Assembly: GCA_029948255.1 (NCBI GenBank)
Contig: JALIZF010001844.1
Span: 310,001 to 374,000 of the forward strand
DNA from: Telmatactis stephensoni
Lineage: Eukaryota > Cnidaria > Anthozoa > Actiniaria > Isophelliidae
Direction of reading: 5' to 3'
DNA length: 64,000 nt
The stretch's first letter is position 1. Every line of letters starts with the position of its first letter. Of this stretch, positions 1-11,100 are shown piece by piece. Made by a program: the position numbers and the translations under genes. The notes beneath the pieces were generated by a model. It saw nothing but the letters and a program-made list of their open reading frames with translations, was not told where the DNA came from and ran no database searches.

Positions 1-356
1 GGGATTTCAATAAGTAAAGGCGAGTGCAATTTGAGCTTTTTGAAATCTCAAAAGTTCAAATGTATTTCCAATTTCACGCGAGAAAGCCACATGATTGCCT
101 ATTAATAATATATATGACAAAAACTATAGAAACAAATGAGTTTTTTCTCTGCAAAAGAGCAAACATTTTTGAATAAAACTTCAGCGCACGCTCCATGACA
201 TGTGATGCGTCATAGCGCGCGCAAATTTCAGCTAAAATTTTATCCAAGAACACAAGAAAATCCTAATCTTTTTCGGCTTTTTTCTCATCAAAATAAATCA
301 CGTGCGCACAGACTTTTGATAGGTTTTAATATACCCTGTTTTTAATGCATTTTTAG

Positions 357-1308
357 ATTTGTATCAAAGGCCTTAATGTCTTCAACGGTTACTTAAAGGA
401 TCCAGAGAAAACAGCAGAAACTGTTGATCAAGATGGCTGGCTCCACACTGGTGATGTGGGCGAATTTCTTGAGGTTTGTAAGGAAAAAAAGATCAATTTG
501 CTTGGTGAAAATTCTTCTTCTTTCAGTAAAAAAAACATTTTGTTCTATGAACTCACTAATAGAACCACCAACTTCAGAATATTTTAGTTTCTCTCACTTT
601 CACTTTCTAAATATCATTTTTATTTTATTTTTTATTTTTTATTTTTCAGAATGGAGCCATACGAATTATCGATCGTAGTAAGCACATTTTTAAACTTTCT
701 CAGGTATGTAAATCAACACAAACGAGAGCCGCCAACAAGGTTTTGCTTCGTTATGATTAATATGTTGGCTTCTTTTAAATACCTTTAGTCTAAATTTTTT
801 GTGTAGATATGGAAGTTTGATGATTCTTAATTTAGTTGTTTAGTTTGTTCTTCGATTCGTTTGTTTGTTTGTTCATTCATTCGGTCGGTCGTTGTTGTTG
901 TTGTTTGTTGTTGTTGTTGTTGTTGTTGTTGTTTTCGTTTGCTAGTCCGTTTGTTCGTTTTTGCATTATTCGTTCGGTTATTCGTGCTTTTTGTTGTTGT
1001 TGTTGTTGTTGTTTTATTTTTTGTTTGCAATTGTTTGTTTATTCCTTCGTTGGTTTGTTCGTTCGTTCGTTCGTCCATTTATCTCGATCGTTCGTTTCGT
1101 TCGTTTGTTTCTTTGTTTGTTCATCTGTTACTTCACAGTTTTGATAGCTTTTGTTTTATATGTTTTAGGGTGAGTACGTTGCCCCTGAAAAAATAGAGAT
1201 GATTTGCATCAGAAGCCCTTATGTTGAGCAGATATTTGTTCATGGCGAGTCCTTGAAGGTAAATACTCCGTGCAATACTGACTTATCAACTGACTGACTG
1301 ACGGACGG

Positions 1309-1340
<32 letters not shown>

Positions 1341-3494
1341 ACGTACGGACGGACGGACGGACGGACGGACGGACGGACGGACGGACGGACGGACGGACGG
1401 ACGGACGGACCGACGGACGGACGGACGGACTGACTGACTGACGGACTGATTGACCGACTGACTGACGGACTGACTGATTGACTGACTGACGGACGGACTG
1501 ACTGACTGACTGACTGACTGACTGACTGACTGACTGACTGACTGACTGACTGACTGACTGACTGACTGACTGACTGACGGACTGACGGACTGACGGACTG
1601 ACGGACTGACGGACTGACGGACTGACGGACTGACGGACTGACGGACTGACGGACTGACGGACTGACGGACTGACGGACTGACGGACTGACGGACTGACGG
1701 ACTGACGGACTGACGGACTGACGGACTGACTGACTGACAGACAGACAAACAGAATGAACGAATGAATGAACGAACGAAATAACGAACGAACGAATGAATG
1801 AATGAGTGAATGAATGAATGAATGAATGAATGAATGAATGAATGAACAAATGAACGAACGAATGAATGAATGTATAAATGAATGAATGCATGACGGACTG
1901 TCCAACAAACCAACCGATCAACGGTCTGTTTATCTTTCTGTCTGTCTGTTTGTTTGTTTGTTTGTTTGTTTTTATTTGTTTGTCGGTTCACTTTTCTGTC
2001 TGTCTGACTGTCTTTCTCTCTGTCTGCCAGTCTGTTAATCAATTAAGCGATTGATTCTTTTCAGTCGTACGTTGTTGCAATTATCGTCCCGGATGACGAG
2101 GCGTTAAATCTTTTAGCGCATAAACTACATATCAAAGGTGACAGGGAATTCCTTTGCAAAAATCCGGTAAAGTACAACCTTTTAATTAACGTATCTACAT
2201 TGAAATGCTAAAACTATAGGCTTTAAGTTTATAATATATATGTATATAGTCTATATATAAGATACTGATATATAAGCCTAGTTCTTACGAGAGATATAAT
2301 AAGATTGAAGAAGAAGCAAGATACGTCTGCGCATGAGCAGTAATTGTTTTTTTCTCGCAGGAATGTAATAAAAGAAGTACTAAGTCTGCGCATGCGCTAC
2401 TTCTGCTTTTTATGTCGCTCGTGGAAATCAGGCCATTGTAAGCTAATTTACTTAAAATGCAAATAGACTCCATTTTTCCTTGCGTCTCAGTGTACTCTGA
2501 GTAGCTAGTAGATGCACAGAGGACGTCAAAACTTGGTAAGGACAAAAAAGAAAATTACGCAAACGCAATCGATTTAGAATTGATAAAGGAGGATTATTTT
2601 ATTACTTCATTTGTCTAGAAAAATAGCTTTACTAGCTTTTCGGACCACTTGCAATTTGGCTTTTCTCGGCTAACTGATAGGAAAAATGTAGCTTGCAGTG
2701 CACTACAAGCGCTAGCTCATGGAGCAGGCCTTTACTGATCGAAGATGTGACCGTTGTCGAGAATTGTCTGTTCTACGTAGAGAGGTGGTTGTAGAGAAGT
2801 AGTGAAATTGCTTTTCCGAGTCGAGTTAGCTGACAATGACAATATTTTTCTCCCAGGACATTCGAAAAGCCATTTTCGATGATATCATAGCGAAAACAAA
2901 GGAAGGTCAACTTGCTTCGTTTGAAAAGGTACGTTAACTGTTGCACAGCAACGAGTGATGACACACTGGCTACATTGTCATAACAACAACGATTCAATCA
3001 AAATCTTAGTAGAGCTATAGTTATACACAGTCATACGATAACCTGTCAAGCTAAGAGGGTAGAAAGAGGAGTGATAGTTTCCTCAGAAAGCAGTTCTCTT
3101 AATTTGAGGCCCCTGTGTAAAATTGGAGGAAGTCGAATCCACCTTCCTACTATTATTTTAAGTCATCTCGTTCCCAGAGCCTGGGCTCCTCATGGTCAGT
3201 ATCAGATTGCCCTAACGTGTAGCCTGCGTTGCTAGCGGCCAGCAGTTATACCTTAACGTATTTCTTATTCCATTTTAGCCAAAAGCGATCTATCTTCATC
3301 CTGAGCCATTCACACCTGAAAATGGCCTCCTGACACCCTCACTCAAGGCTAAAAGACCAACAATCCTGGAATATTTTCGACAACAAATCGACGATCTCTT
3401 TGTGGAGGCAGACAGAGTTCTAAAGTTTCACCACTCAGAAAGTGAAAAGGCCATCAAGATTGAAATCGATTCGTCGAAATTGAATGGAAAATAA
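357..3494 (+). CDS. ACSL: Long-chain acyl-CoA synthetase (ACSL1/5/6 type), copy 1, 3' part only
   Basis: Ligates long-chain fatty acids to CoA through an acyl-AMP intermediate; the family acts on ER, mitochondrial and other membranes. Six coding exons are visible: 357-473, 650-703, 1169-1258, 2065-2166, 2857-2928 and 3279-3494 (stop TAA 3492-3494), all with AG acceptors and GT donors. They encode the last 216 residues. Exon 1 here holds the FACS signature [11 protein letters not shown], followed by [13 protein letters not shown] and [10 protein letters not shown], the hinge into the C-terminal subdomain. The last exon carries [11 protein letters not shown], where the C-terminal catalytic lysine motif of the adenylate-forming family lies. 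The reading frame is intact throughout. Exons 1-17 must lie left of the window. Exon 357-473 differs from its copy 2 counterpart by one base, and introns and the 3' flank also align with copy 2, so the two are recent tandem duplicates. Confidence 0.94.
890..1115. repeat. GTT trinucleotide and TTCG/TTTG tetranucleotide tracts
   Basis: Intron of ACSL copy 1. Runs of GTT at about 891-945 and 990-1013 are followed by imperfect TTCG/TTTG tetranucleotides. Open frames across them (poly-Val, poly-Cys, poly-Gln) are low-complexity artefacts. Confidence 0.9.
1283..2035. repeat. Long tetranucleotide array (GACG/GACT, then GAAT/GAAC, then TGTT/TCTG)
   Basis: Fills the copy 1 intron after exon 1169-1258. 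GACG and GACT units dominate 1290-1740 and include a regular 8-base GACGGACT higher-order pattern at about 1576-1730. GAAT/GAAC units follow to about 1885 and TGTT/TCTG units from about 1930. The equivalent copy 2 intron has a related but differently expanded array. The long SVSQ-type frames here are not genes. Confidence 0.95.
2303..2420. mobile_element. Small inverted-repeat (MITE-like) element, copy in ACSL copy 1
   Basis: The left end has a GAAGCAAGATACGTCTGCGC-like sequence and the right end its approximate reverse complement (AGTCTGCGCATGCGCTACTT). A clearer relative lies at the same intron position of copy 2 (21236-21358), so the insertion predates that duplication. Confidence 0.55.
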
Positions 3495-3623
3495 TTGCCA
3501 TATGGATAATAACCGTGTGTACCCAAAATGCACTGCAGTGCCCTAACAATGTTATCTTCCTTTCTAAATTGTAATCCAGTCCTGAATTCCTGAAAATCCG
3601 ACAAGCGCTAATCCAGGAATACC

Positions 3624-3629
3624 AATAAA
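3624..3629 (+). promoter_or_regulatory. Candidate poly(A) signal of ACSL copy 1
   Basis: AATAAA 130 bases after the stop codon of copy 1. Position and motif fit; cleavage was not verified. Confidence 0.5.
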
Positions 3630-3880
3630 CTCGAAAACTCGAAAAACATTACTTTCAATGCTGGATAAATCCTACTTGGCCTTTCAAGAATTTGCTCCAG
3701 TGTGAGACGCACAGCGCTGTGCTGCGACCACGTGCCAGTTCCGTGATGTCTTAAATAACATTTGAAATTGCTGTCGCGAACGTGCCGTGTCGTGTCGTGT
3801 CGTTTTCGCGGTCGTCAAATTACACTATCATGTTTGATATCTTTAAAGTGTGAAGCAGTTTTAATATACATCTATACAGC

Positions 3881-4093
3881 TGATGAGTTGGCTCGTCTAG
3901 GTTCTCCAAACACCAATTGTACAGTGACACTTATCAGCAAGTGAAATCCAGGAGGATATAAAATAGTCGCTGTCGCTGTACAATTCATGAGCCTAGACGA
4001 GCCGAGCTGAGACGAGTCCAGCCTAGACGAGCCGGGTCGGGCCAAACCGAGCCTAGACGAGCTGAGCCGAGCCTACGCGATCCAACTCATCGG
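3881..4093. mobile_element. Inverted-repeat element with internal GAGCC/GACGAG minisatellite
   Basis: The left end GATGAGTTGGCTCGTCTAGG is mirrored on the right (CCTAGACGAGCC near 3990 and CCAACTCATCGG at 4082-4093). The right half has imperfect copies of a roughly 20-base CCTAGACGAGCCGAG unit at about 3990-4080. It sits at the right limit of copy 1/copy 2 flank homology. Confidence 0.6.
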
Positions 4094-5063
4094 TTGTCAG
4101 GATATTAGGCTATCTACAGCTAAACTCAGTAGTCCAGAACTGGACCCACTTTTCTCAATAACAATTATATACAATAAATACGAACGAAAAAATAAAAGAA
4201 GCGCGCGCGCAAATCTAAGAAAATTGAGAATGTGGGTCCAGGGAAGGTTGTTTGCGCACGCGCAAAGACATCCAATCAGAAAGCGGGAGTTCCGGTGCAA
4301 AAGGACTCAATTAGCGCAAGCCAAGGCATGAAGACCTTTAATTTTTCGTTTCTGTAACGAATATTTTGCGATAATATCATATTGTCTCAGCTCATACATT
4401 TTACATTCAACATTTGTTTCAAAGAGTTGAGCTTTTTGAAATCCCACGAGTTCAAATTTATTCCTAATTGCACAAGAAAGTCATATAACATTTCCTGTTA
4501 GAAATGAATAGAGTTTGCGAAAACATGAGTGTAGTGTCTTTACATGTAATTCTTTGGCATGAAATAAAAAGTGTTTGACGCAAGTTCATAAAAATTCATT
4601 CTTTTTGGGTAAAGGGATTAATTTTTTTGGTTTATTGAAACTTGAGGTCTGTTGAGACGTTAAAACTAAACCCTTTTACTTCTACACTTGAAAAACAACC
4701 CGAGAAATTCCCCAGGTGTGCCCGATTTTATAGCCATCTTTACATTGGTATGGTGCAATATGGTAGACGTATCGTGGTTCCGAGGCAAAAATCAAATTCA
4801 AATTTAAGAGTTTCTTTTGTTCTATGACTGACCACCTGTAACTAACTGGCACGCAACTCATGATCAGTCACAAAACCTATTGAACACCTTCATCGTCTAA
4901 AAATAGATCTCAGAATGTAGTTCCAAAAGTAACAACTTCGGCCGAACCATAGAACCCTCGAGAGCTAAAACTAGTCGTAGAACCATTTTTAGACGGCCCG
5001 TGGAACCGCTTTCGGATGCCCCGGATGGTTCCTCTTGATTTTAAAAATAAACGTGACCTCGTC

Positions 5064-5221
5064 GTTTGAAGGATATAAGTTGAAAAATCAAGGACATACG
5101 AATTTTCAAAACACGAAATAAATTTTGTATGAAAACACTTACAGTTATGCAAGAGATACAAACAAATTTCGATTTTTGAAAATTCGTATCTCCTTGATTT
5201 TTCAACTTATATCCTTCAAAC
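5064..5221. repeat. Inverted repeat, roughly 45-bp arms
   Basis: GTTTGAAGGATATAAG at the left is mirrored by CTTATATCCTTCAAAC at the right, and the match continues inward through the AAATCAAGGA(CA)TACG region. It is hairpin-forming and contains no gene. Confidence 0.8.
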
Positions 5222-5355
5222 TTCACAGTTTTACTAATTTTGATGTGCTCTTTCCAGCTATGGTAATTGTTTTTAAGTTTGGGAACTTTTGGAATTACAT
5301 GAAAAAGCCGTTAGTATGAAATGACTGTAGCAATTCACAAAATACGTCATTTACA

Positions 5356-5890
5356 CGTATAAGATTGCAGAATACGTCTTGGTGACTGTCATATTCGGAT
5401 TCCGCAACCAACCTATACCCCAAAATGCCTTCTACACTTTTTGCGATTGACTTTTTCAGTTTTGCGCCTTGTCTAACAAAGGAGAGGAACAAAGGAGGAA
5501 CAAAGATTAAGTATATTGTTTAGAACGATTTCACGTAACTCACTTTTACATGCAAATCAGTAAAATAATGTACAAATGAAGAAATAGCATGTTTATGATG
5601 TAAACGCTCAAAACGTCACGCTACGATTATTCAAAGATGGGCTAGGACGATGAGTCATATGAACGAACAATTCAAGCATGTTAAGGCATGGTCTCTTTCC
5701 GGACCGTGGAGAAACATATTATCTATTATAACGACTTCAAGTTTAAACCTATAAAGTATAGGGGTATAGGTTGGTTGCGGAATCCGAATATGACAGTCAC
5801 CAAGACGTATTCTGTATGTTAAGGCATGGTCTCTTTCCGGACCGCGGAGAAACATATTTTCTATTATATCCATTTCAAGATTAAACCTAT
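5356..5890. repeat. Composite of inverted and direct repeats
   Basis: A block at 5362-5416 (GACTGTCATATTCGGATTCC within it) recurs inverted at about 5758-5816. A second block beginning TGTTAAGGCATGGTCTCTTT occurs at about 5679 and again at 5818. No coding signal. Confidence 0.75.
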
Positions 5891-5900
5891 AAAGTAGAGT

Positions 5901-6362
5901 TTATGACCTGAAGTGACATGTAGGTTTCTCAAAATTTTAATTTAAGCATGGTTGTGATTACTTTCGGTGGTCAAAAATATCAGTTTTAACGTGAATCTAA
6001 AATCTTTCTATGAAAAGTTGTTGCCGCCAGTGCAACAAATATAAGTCTGTCTAGATCTGGAATGGCTGAATTTCAGTCTTTGTTGAAGAGAAAAATGAAA
6101 AAATTGAAATGCTTTCCGTGGTCACGTGACCTGTTCTGTCAATTATTTCTAGAACCGAAAACGGATGGCAGCCATTCCAGACAGGTTTTTTTTGGTGGCC
6201 TTGAAAATAACAACTTCAGATCAAAAGATTTTAGATTCACATTAAAACCGCCACCCCATTTTAAAAATTATATTTTTCTAACCGTTAGGTCACGTGACCA
6301 CTGAAGTAATCACAACCATGCTTAAAATTTAAAGAATCCTTAATATCACTTCAGGTCCTTAA
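5901..6362. mobile_element. 460-bp element with long inverted ends
   Basis: The ends are TTATGACCTGAAGTGA on the left and TCACTTCAGGTCCTTAA on the right. Further in, AAGCATGGTTGTGATTACTT is mirrored by AAGTAATCACAACCATGCTT, and the match continues toward the centre. No transposase; non-autonomous. Confidence 0.75.
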
Positions 6363-6366
6363 TGAA

Positions 6367-6415
6367 TCTTCTTCTTCTTCTTCTTCTTCTTCTTCTTCTT
6401 CTTCTTCTTCTTCTT

Positions 6416-6445
<30 letters not shown>
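6367..6445. repeat. (CTT)n microsatellite
   Basis: About 26 uninterrupted CTT units. The poly-Leu open frame through it is an artefact. Confidence 0.98.
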
Positions 6446-6446
<1 letters not shown>

Positions 6447-7464
6447 ATATTTTTTTTGTATGTATATGTTGTATATTTCTATGTATGAGTTGTGTAAAAA
6501 AATCTTATTACTTCGAAAAGTGCAAATTTAGTGAAACTGAAACTGAAACTGAAACTTCTTCTTGAGACGATGATGTCATACACCAAGTTCTTTTTCTGTC
6601 TTCGAAGTATATTGCAGTTGAATAGCGTCATGGAAGTGATTGATCGGAGCCAACTTGTCAACTTGATGCGTTCCGCGCCGGCACATCATTAGCATATACG
6701 TGAAATCGTTCTATCAAGCTCTTGGTCTGTTAAGTTTAAGTTCATAAGTGAAATCATTTTTTCACTTTCATGTTCGATGCAGCTACTTGATAATATTCGA
6801 TAATAATTTTCAAATTATGTTCAAATATTTTTTATGCCCAGTGCGTTTTGGTTCAAGTCTCTTGTGTATTTTTAGTGCCTCTAGTGTATTGCTATCAATT
6901 ATGTTCTAGTTGAGTAATAGTGACTAATAGTTACTAAATATCAACTAGGTCTATATTGAGCTCTATAAAATTTGATTCTATTTCACGGATTTAGTGCGTC
7001 GGCACTCTTTCTTGAAGCCTGGACACTAGCAAATCGAGCGTTTTGATTGGTTCGATCACATCTCGGATCGGTCTAGATTCTCCGGTAATAACCGGTCCGA
7101 TTGCATATTAAAATCTAAAAACAAAAAACAATTTCTCTTCAGTAAAAAGCGTACCTTTTTCCAGATTTATATTACTTTCATCATCTTATCAATCCGAGAT
7201 CGTTTTAGTTAAATCATCAGTTTAATTACAAGAAGTTAAAAATACAACAACTTACGTTTTTGCTCAACATCGCAAAGTCAAACTTTCATGGTGCTCGTTG
7301 TTTTTCACAGAAGCACCACTATATATTTTTATTTTCGACTTACGTTCCTTCATTAAAAAGTAGTACCATTTGACAGTATGAGTTTTTCAAAGGAAGCAGG
7401 TTGTTGAAGTTTTGACTTTCGTTGGCGACTGAAGACTTGACAACATAATAGTTTTAGAAGAATG

Positions 7465-7837
7465 TTTGTTCCCTAATGCCTTTAAGTTCGTGCAAACGTT
7501 GCACACTTCTTGTCCAACCGGTGATTAACAAGTCAGTTATGACGATAATCGAATGCTAAGTAATGCTACGTGCCTTTTAGTCCCTAAAATGAATAATAAT
7601 AGAGTGGGATTTTTTTCTTTATCTTGGAAAAATACCATAAAAGAAAACTCTTTGTTCCCTAATGCCTTTAAGTTCGTGCAAACGTTGCACACTTCTTGTC
7701 CAACCGGTGATCAACAAGTCAGTTATGACGATAATCGAATGCTAAGTAATGCTACGTGCCTTTTAGTCCCTAAAATGAATAATAATAGAGTGGGATTTTT
7801 TTCTTTATCTTGGAAAAATACCATAAAAGAAAACTCT
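7465..7837. repeat. Two tandem copies of a 186-bp unit
   Basis: Unit 1 starts at 7465 (TTTGTTCCCTAATGCC) and unit 2 at 7651. They are near identical (one difference seen, GATTAACAAG versus GATCAACAAG). The duplicated short open frame has no recognisable similarity. Confidence 0.95.
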
Positions 7838-8171
7838 TATTAACTGAATTTGGTCGGTCTATATACGGGAGAATCTTGACCTCGGATACAGACCTCGGTC
7901 AAGATTCTCTGGTACAGATCCGGGGTACAGATCTCCCGCTCTGTTAACAAGACCTAAAAAAGATGCTTTTCTGTGGGTGCTTCGAACCGTGTTATGATAT
8001 TCATACTTCAAGCATTCACTGTCGAGTGAAGACGTGAATTTAGTGGCATCCCTTGCCTTAATACTACGAGAAAATCGGATCTCATAGTTATCCTATCAAA
8101 CACCGTCGTTGTAAACAAGTTGTAAACAACAGCATAAACGATCGAGTACTTTTACGAGAATTTATGTCACG

Positions 8172-11100
8172 ATGCCTGCTACAACCTTTCGACAGAACTC
8201 GATTCCTACATTTGAGCAGAATGACAGACTTCTAAAGCAACAGTCACTGCCAGTAGAGGTAATTTATAATAATCAAGCTCTTTTATTTGTACTTTGACTT
8301 AAATAAGATGCAAGTATTTCTCCTGGCTACAAATAAGTTTGTTTGAAGTGCTTGGGAGTTGGAGGGACTCAAAGTTTTCTGAGCCAGCTCCCCAATTGTT
8401 GAAACTAAACTGGGAGAAATGAATTAAATAATGAATATAGTTTATGAATATAAAGAAAGTACATATAAAGTGTGAAGGTAACTAGTGGAAGATACTTTCA
8501 ACACTTGGAGTGTCTTGCCATTCACACATCTTGTTGACATAATGTTCAGTAGTGGATTATTGGTATTTGACAATGGGTGTGCTATATATTAGTGCCAAGA
8601 TCTTACAACCGTTATAGACAACAGCCCTTAATGATTAGATCTACATCGATATCATCGCTCGTAAGAACGAAAAACAAGTCGCAAAAGTTGCACAAAATTA
8701 ATATATTTTTTCATAACAACTTGACAGAAGTCAGGATTTTCACATACAATTAAGTCTACACCTCACTCGGATTCAGACTCCATATGCGAATTGAATTTAA
8801 AAATCGCATTCAAATGTTAGATCAGCAAAGCGGAAACCGTATGTATCGAGTGATTGTTGACTCGGTTTCGATCAGTCTATTTGAAGTGAACAGTGGCGAG
8901 ATCACAATAATGTTTGTAAAAAAAAAAGAAAAAACAAAAATGCTAGTCATTTTTCACATATTTTATAATTCAAAATAAACTTCGCATTTGACATTTGCAT
9001 CTTGCTTGCCACTAAAAATCTGGTTAAAAAGTAGATCTCCGTCATGTATTTTTGCAAGACTACCTTAGCAATGATGTTTTCAAAACCTAAAGCGCACAGC
9101 AGCATACAGATTCAGATTGGACTTCGATCTTTATAATTATGCAAACATCAATCAATATAATTGAATTTGCATTATTATTCAGATTAAGATAAATCCTGGT
9201 GGACAAGAATATTGATCGACCTAGATAATGCTTAGTGTTTAGGTAAATCCAAACGGCTTACAATTCGATATCATTATAATAGCAGTAATAAGATATCGAA
9301 ATTAGCCAATTTATTTATTTTCTATAGTAGTTTTCATTTGAGCGTGAAGGAATAGACAAACTATAAATAGTTGGTAGTAGACTCTAAAGCCATTGTTTTC
9401 TTTTGTTAATTATCAACTACTACAAACTAAATAGTCATTTTTCTTTCATGGTCAAATGAAAATCACTCTATCTCTACTACGATAGTTGTCAATTGGTATC
9501 TCCTCTAGATTTGCTTCATAAGCTCAAATTTATCTCTGCTTGACAACAGTCTAAAAGTCTAAGTCCTTACAAAGGAATCTTCAGCCAATCAGTTTAATAT
9601 AATATATAGGAACAAATTCTGAATTTGGCAGAAATTTATGAATTTATAGAATTCGTGTTATTTGGAATTATATAAATATATTAATTAATATCTAAAGTAA
9701 AGAAATTTTGAAAAAGTTTTCTAAAGAAATATATACTAAGTAAGTTATAACCTGAGTCATAAAACCACTCAAATATGAACAAGACATAAAATGCAATAGC
9801 CGACTTCCGAGATTCACTTGTCACATACAAAGGAATCAGGCGACGTGCATAAAGCCCAGTCATTCGTAACAAGACAAACATTTTAGCACGTAGCCTCGTT
9901 CTAAATCCTTTGCATGTGGAGCATATTTGCCCATGGGCTAGGATTAGCCGGTCATGCTATATGAGCACTAAATAAACTGAAACTGAAACTGAAACTGAAA
10001 CTGAAACTGAAACTGAAACTGAAACAACCCAAATCATACATGTACTCATATTATTACGTCAAAGGGAGAAGAAAATGCCCGACGAAGTGTTTTCTCAAAG
10101 AAATTAATCTCGACATTTTATGATGACGTCATGACTGCATATGAAGCGTTTCTCAGAGGCGTAAGGGTATCTGGTAAGTCGGTACAGTGAATTTTAGATT
10201 TTGTAGAGTATAGCCACTTGCTGGATGTTGTTGAGTAATTGGGGTTTGGGTGACTATAAGGGTCTTTTTTGAGGAGCGAAGTTGGAGAGTGGACATGTCA
10301 GATATATGTACAGTCTGTTAGAGAACTCATATCACCAAGAGCTGGTAGAATTAATAAAAAACAAGCTGTTTTGTTTCACAGTTAGGGACCGTGTAGGGGA
10401 GTATTCTTTCTTTCTTTCTTTCTTTCTTTCTTTTTCTTTTTCTTTTCTTTTCTCTTTTTTATTTGGGGGGGGGGGGGGAGGTGTCTAGGGGTGGGAAGGG
10501 AAGCCAATCAAGTGCTGACGCTACAACGTAAGACAAGAATAGCCGTATTCCGTATTCCATAGTTTCTAAACATTGGAAGGGCATATCTTTCCTTAATTCT
10601 CCCCTACGAAAATTGGCTAAATTGACTTTATCATCTTTTCCAGGCGACAATCCATGTCTAGGAAAAATGGATTCCAGTATTTCAGCTTATCGCTGGTTTT
10701 CTTACAATGAGGTAAAAATGCGATTTTCATTTGAATAATCGAAAGGACAGCAAGTGATATAAACATGACGAGTATGCGCGAAGCCCTGGACGGAAGTGGA
10801 CCTCAATTACGGTTTTAACCTGACTTAGGGCTACCTCTCTCATAAATAGAGTCGTATATAGTCTCCCCAAAGTTGTTCGGAGCATTACAGTCGAGTGCAG
10901 AAGTACGAACAGCTAGAAATTATCCTTTCAAAATTATCCATTTGTCCAAGACAACAGAAGTTGGAGACATGCGCAGATGTTATCACTTGCTGCTCTGTTT
11001 ACGGTTGTATTTTGTATCCCAGTCTCCTCTTGTTTCTAGCACAAAACCTATCAAAACAACTTGTCAGAATCTAAGCTGAATTAAGTCAACATTTTCGAGA

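Larger units (their letters stand above)
3630..8171. other. Intergenic region between ACSL copies 1 and 2
   Basis: No host gene recognised. To about 3870 it still aligns with the 3' flank of copy 2 (to about 23390), marking one side of the tandem duplication. The rest is inverted repeats, a CTT microsatellite, a 186-bp tandem duplication and unassigned AT-rich sequence (4100-5060, 6450-7460, 7840-8171). No core promoter for copy 2 could be identified. Confidence 0.7.

Noticed and set aside
1283..1740. CRISPR-like regular spacing in the tetranucleotide and tandem arrays
   Set aside because: No repeat-spacer structure. The arrays are continuous simple repeats in animal introns, and no cas genes exist.
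1209..2042. Minus-strand open frames of 211-277 codons ([14 protein letters not shown])
   Set aside because: They are translations of tetranucleotide microsatellite. All frames are open because the repeat lacks stops, and no non-repetitive core exists.
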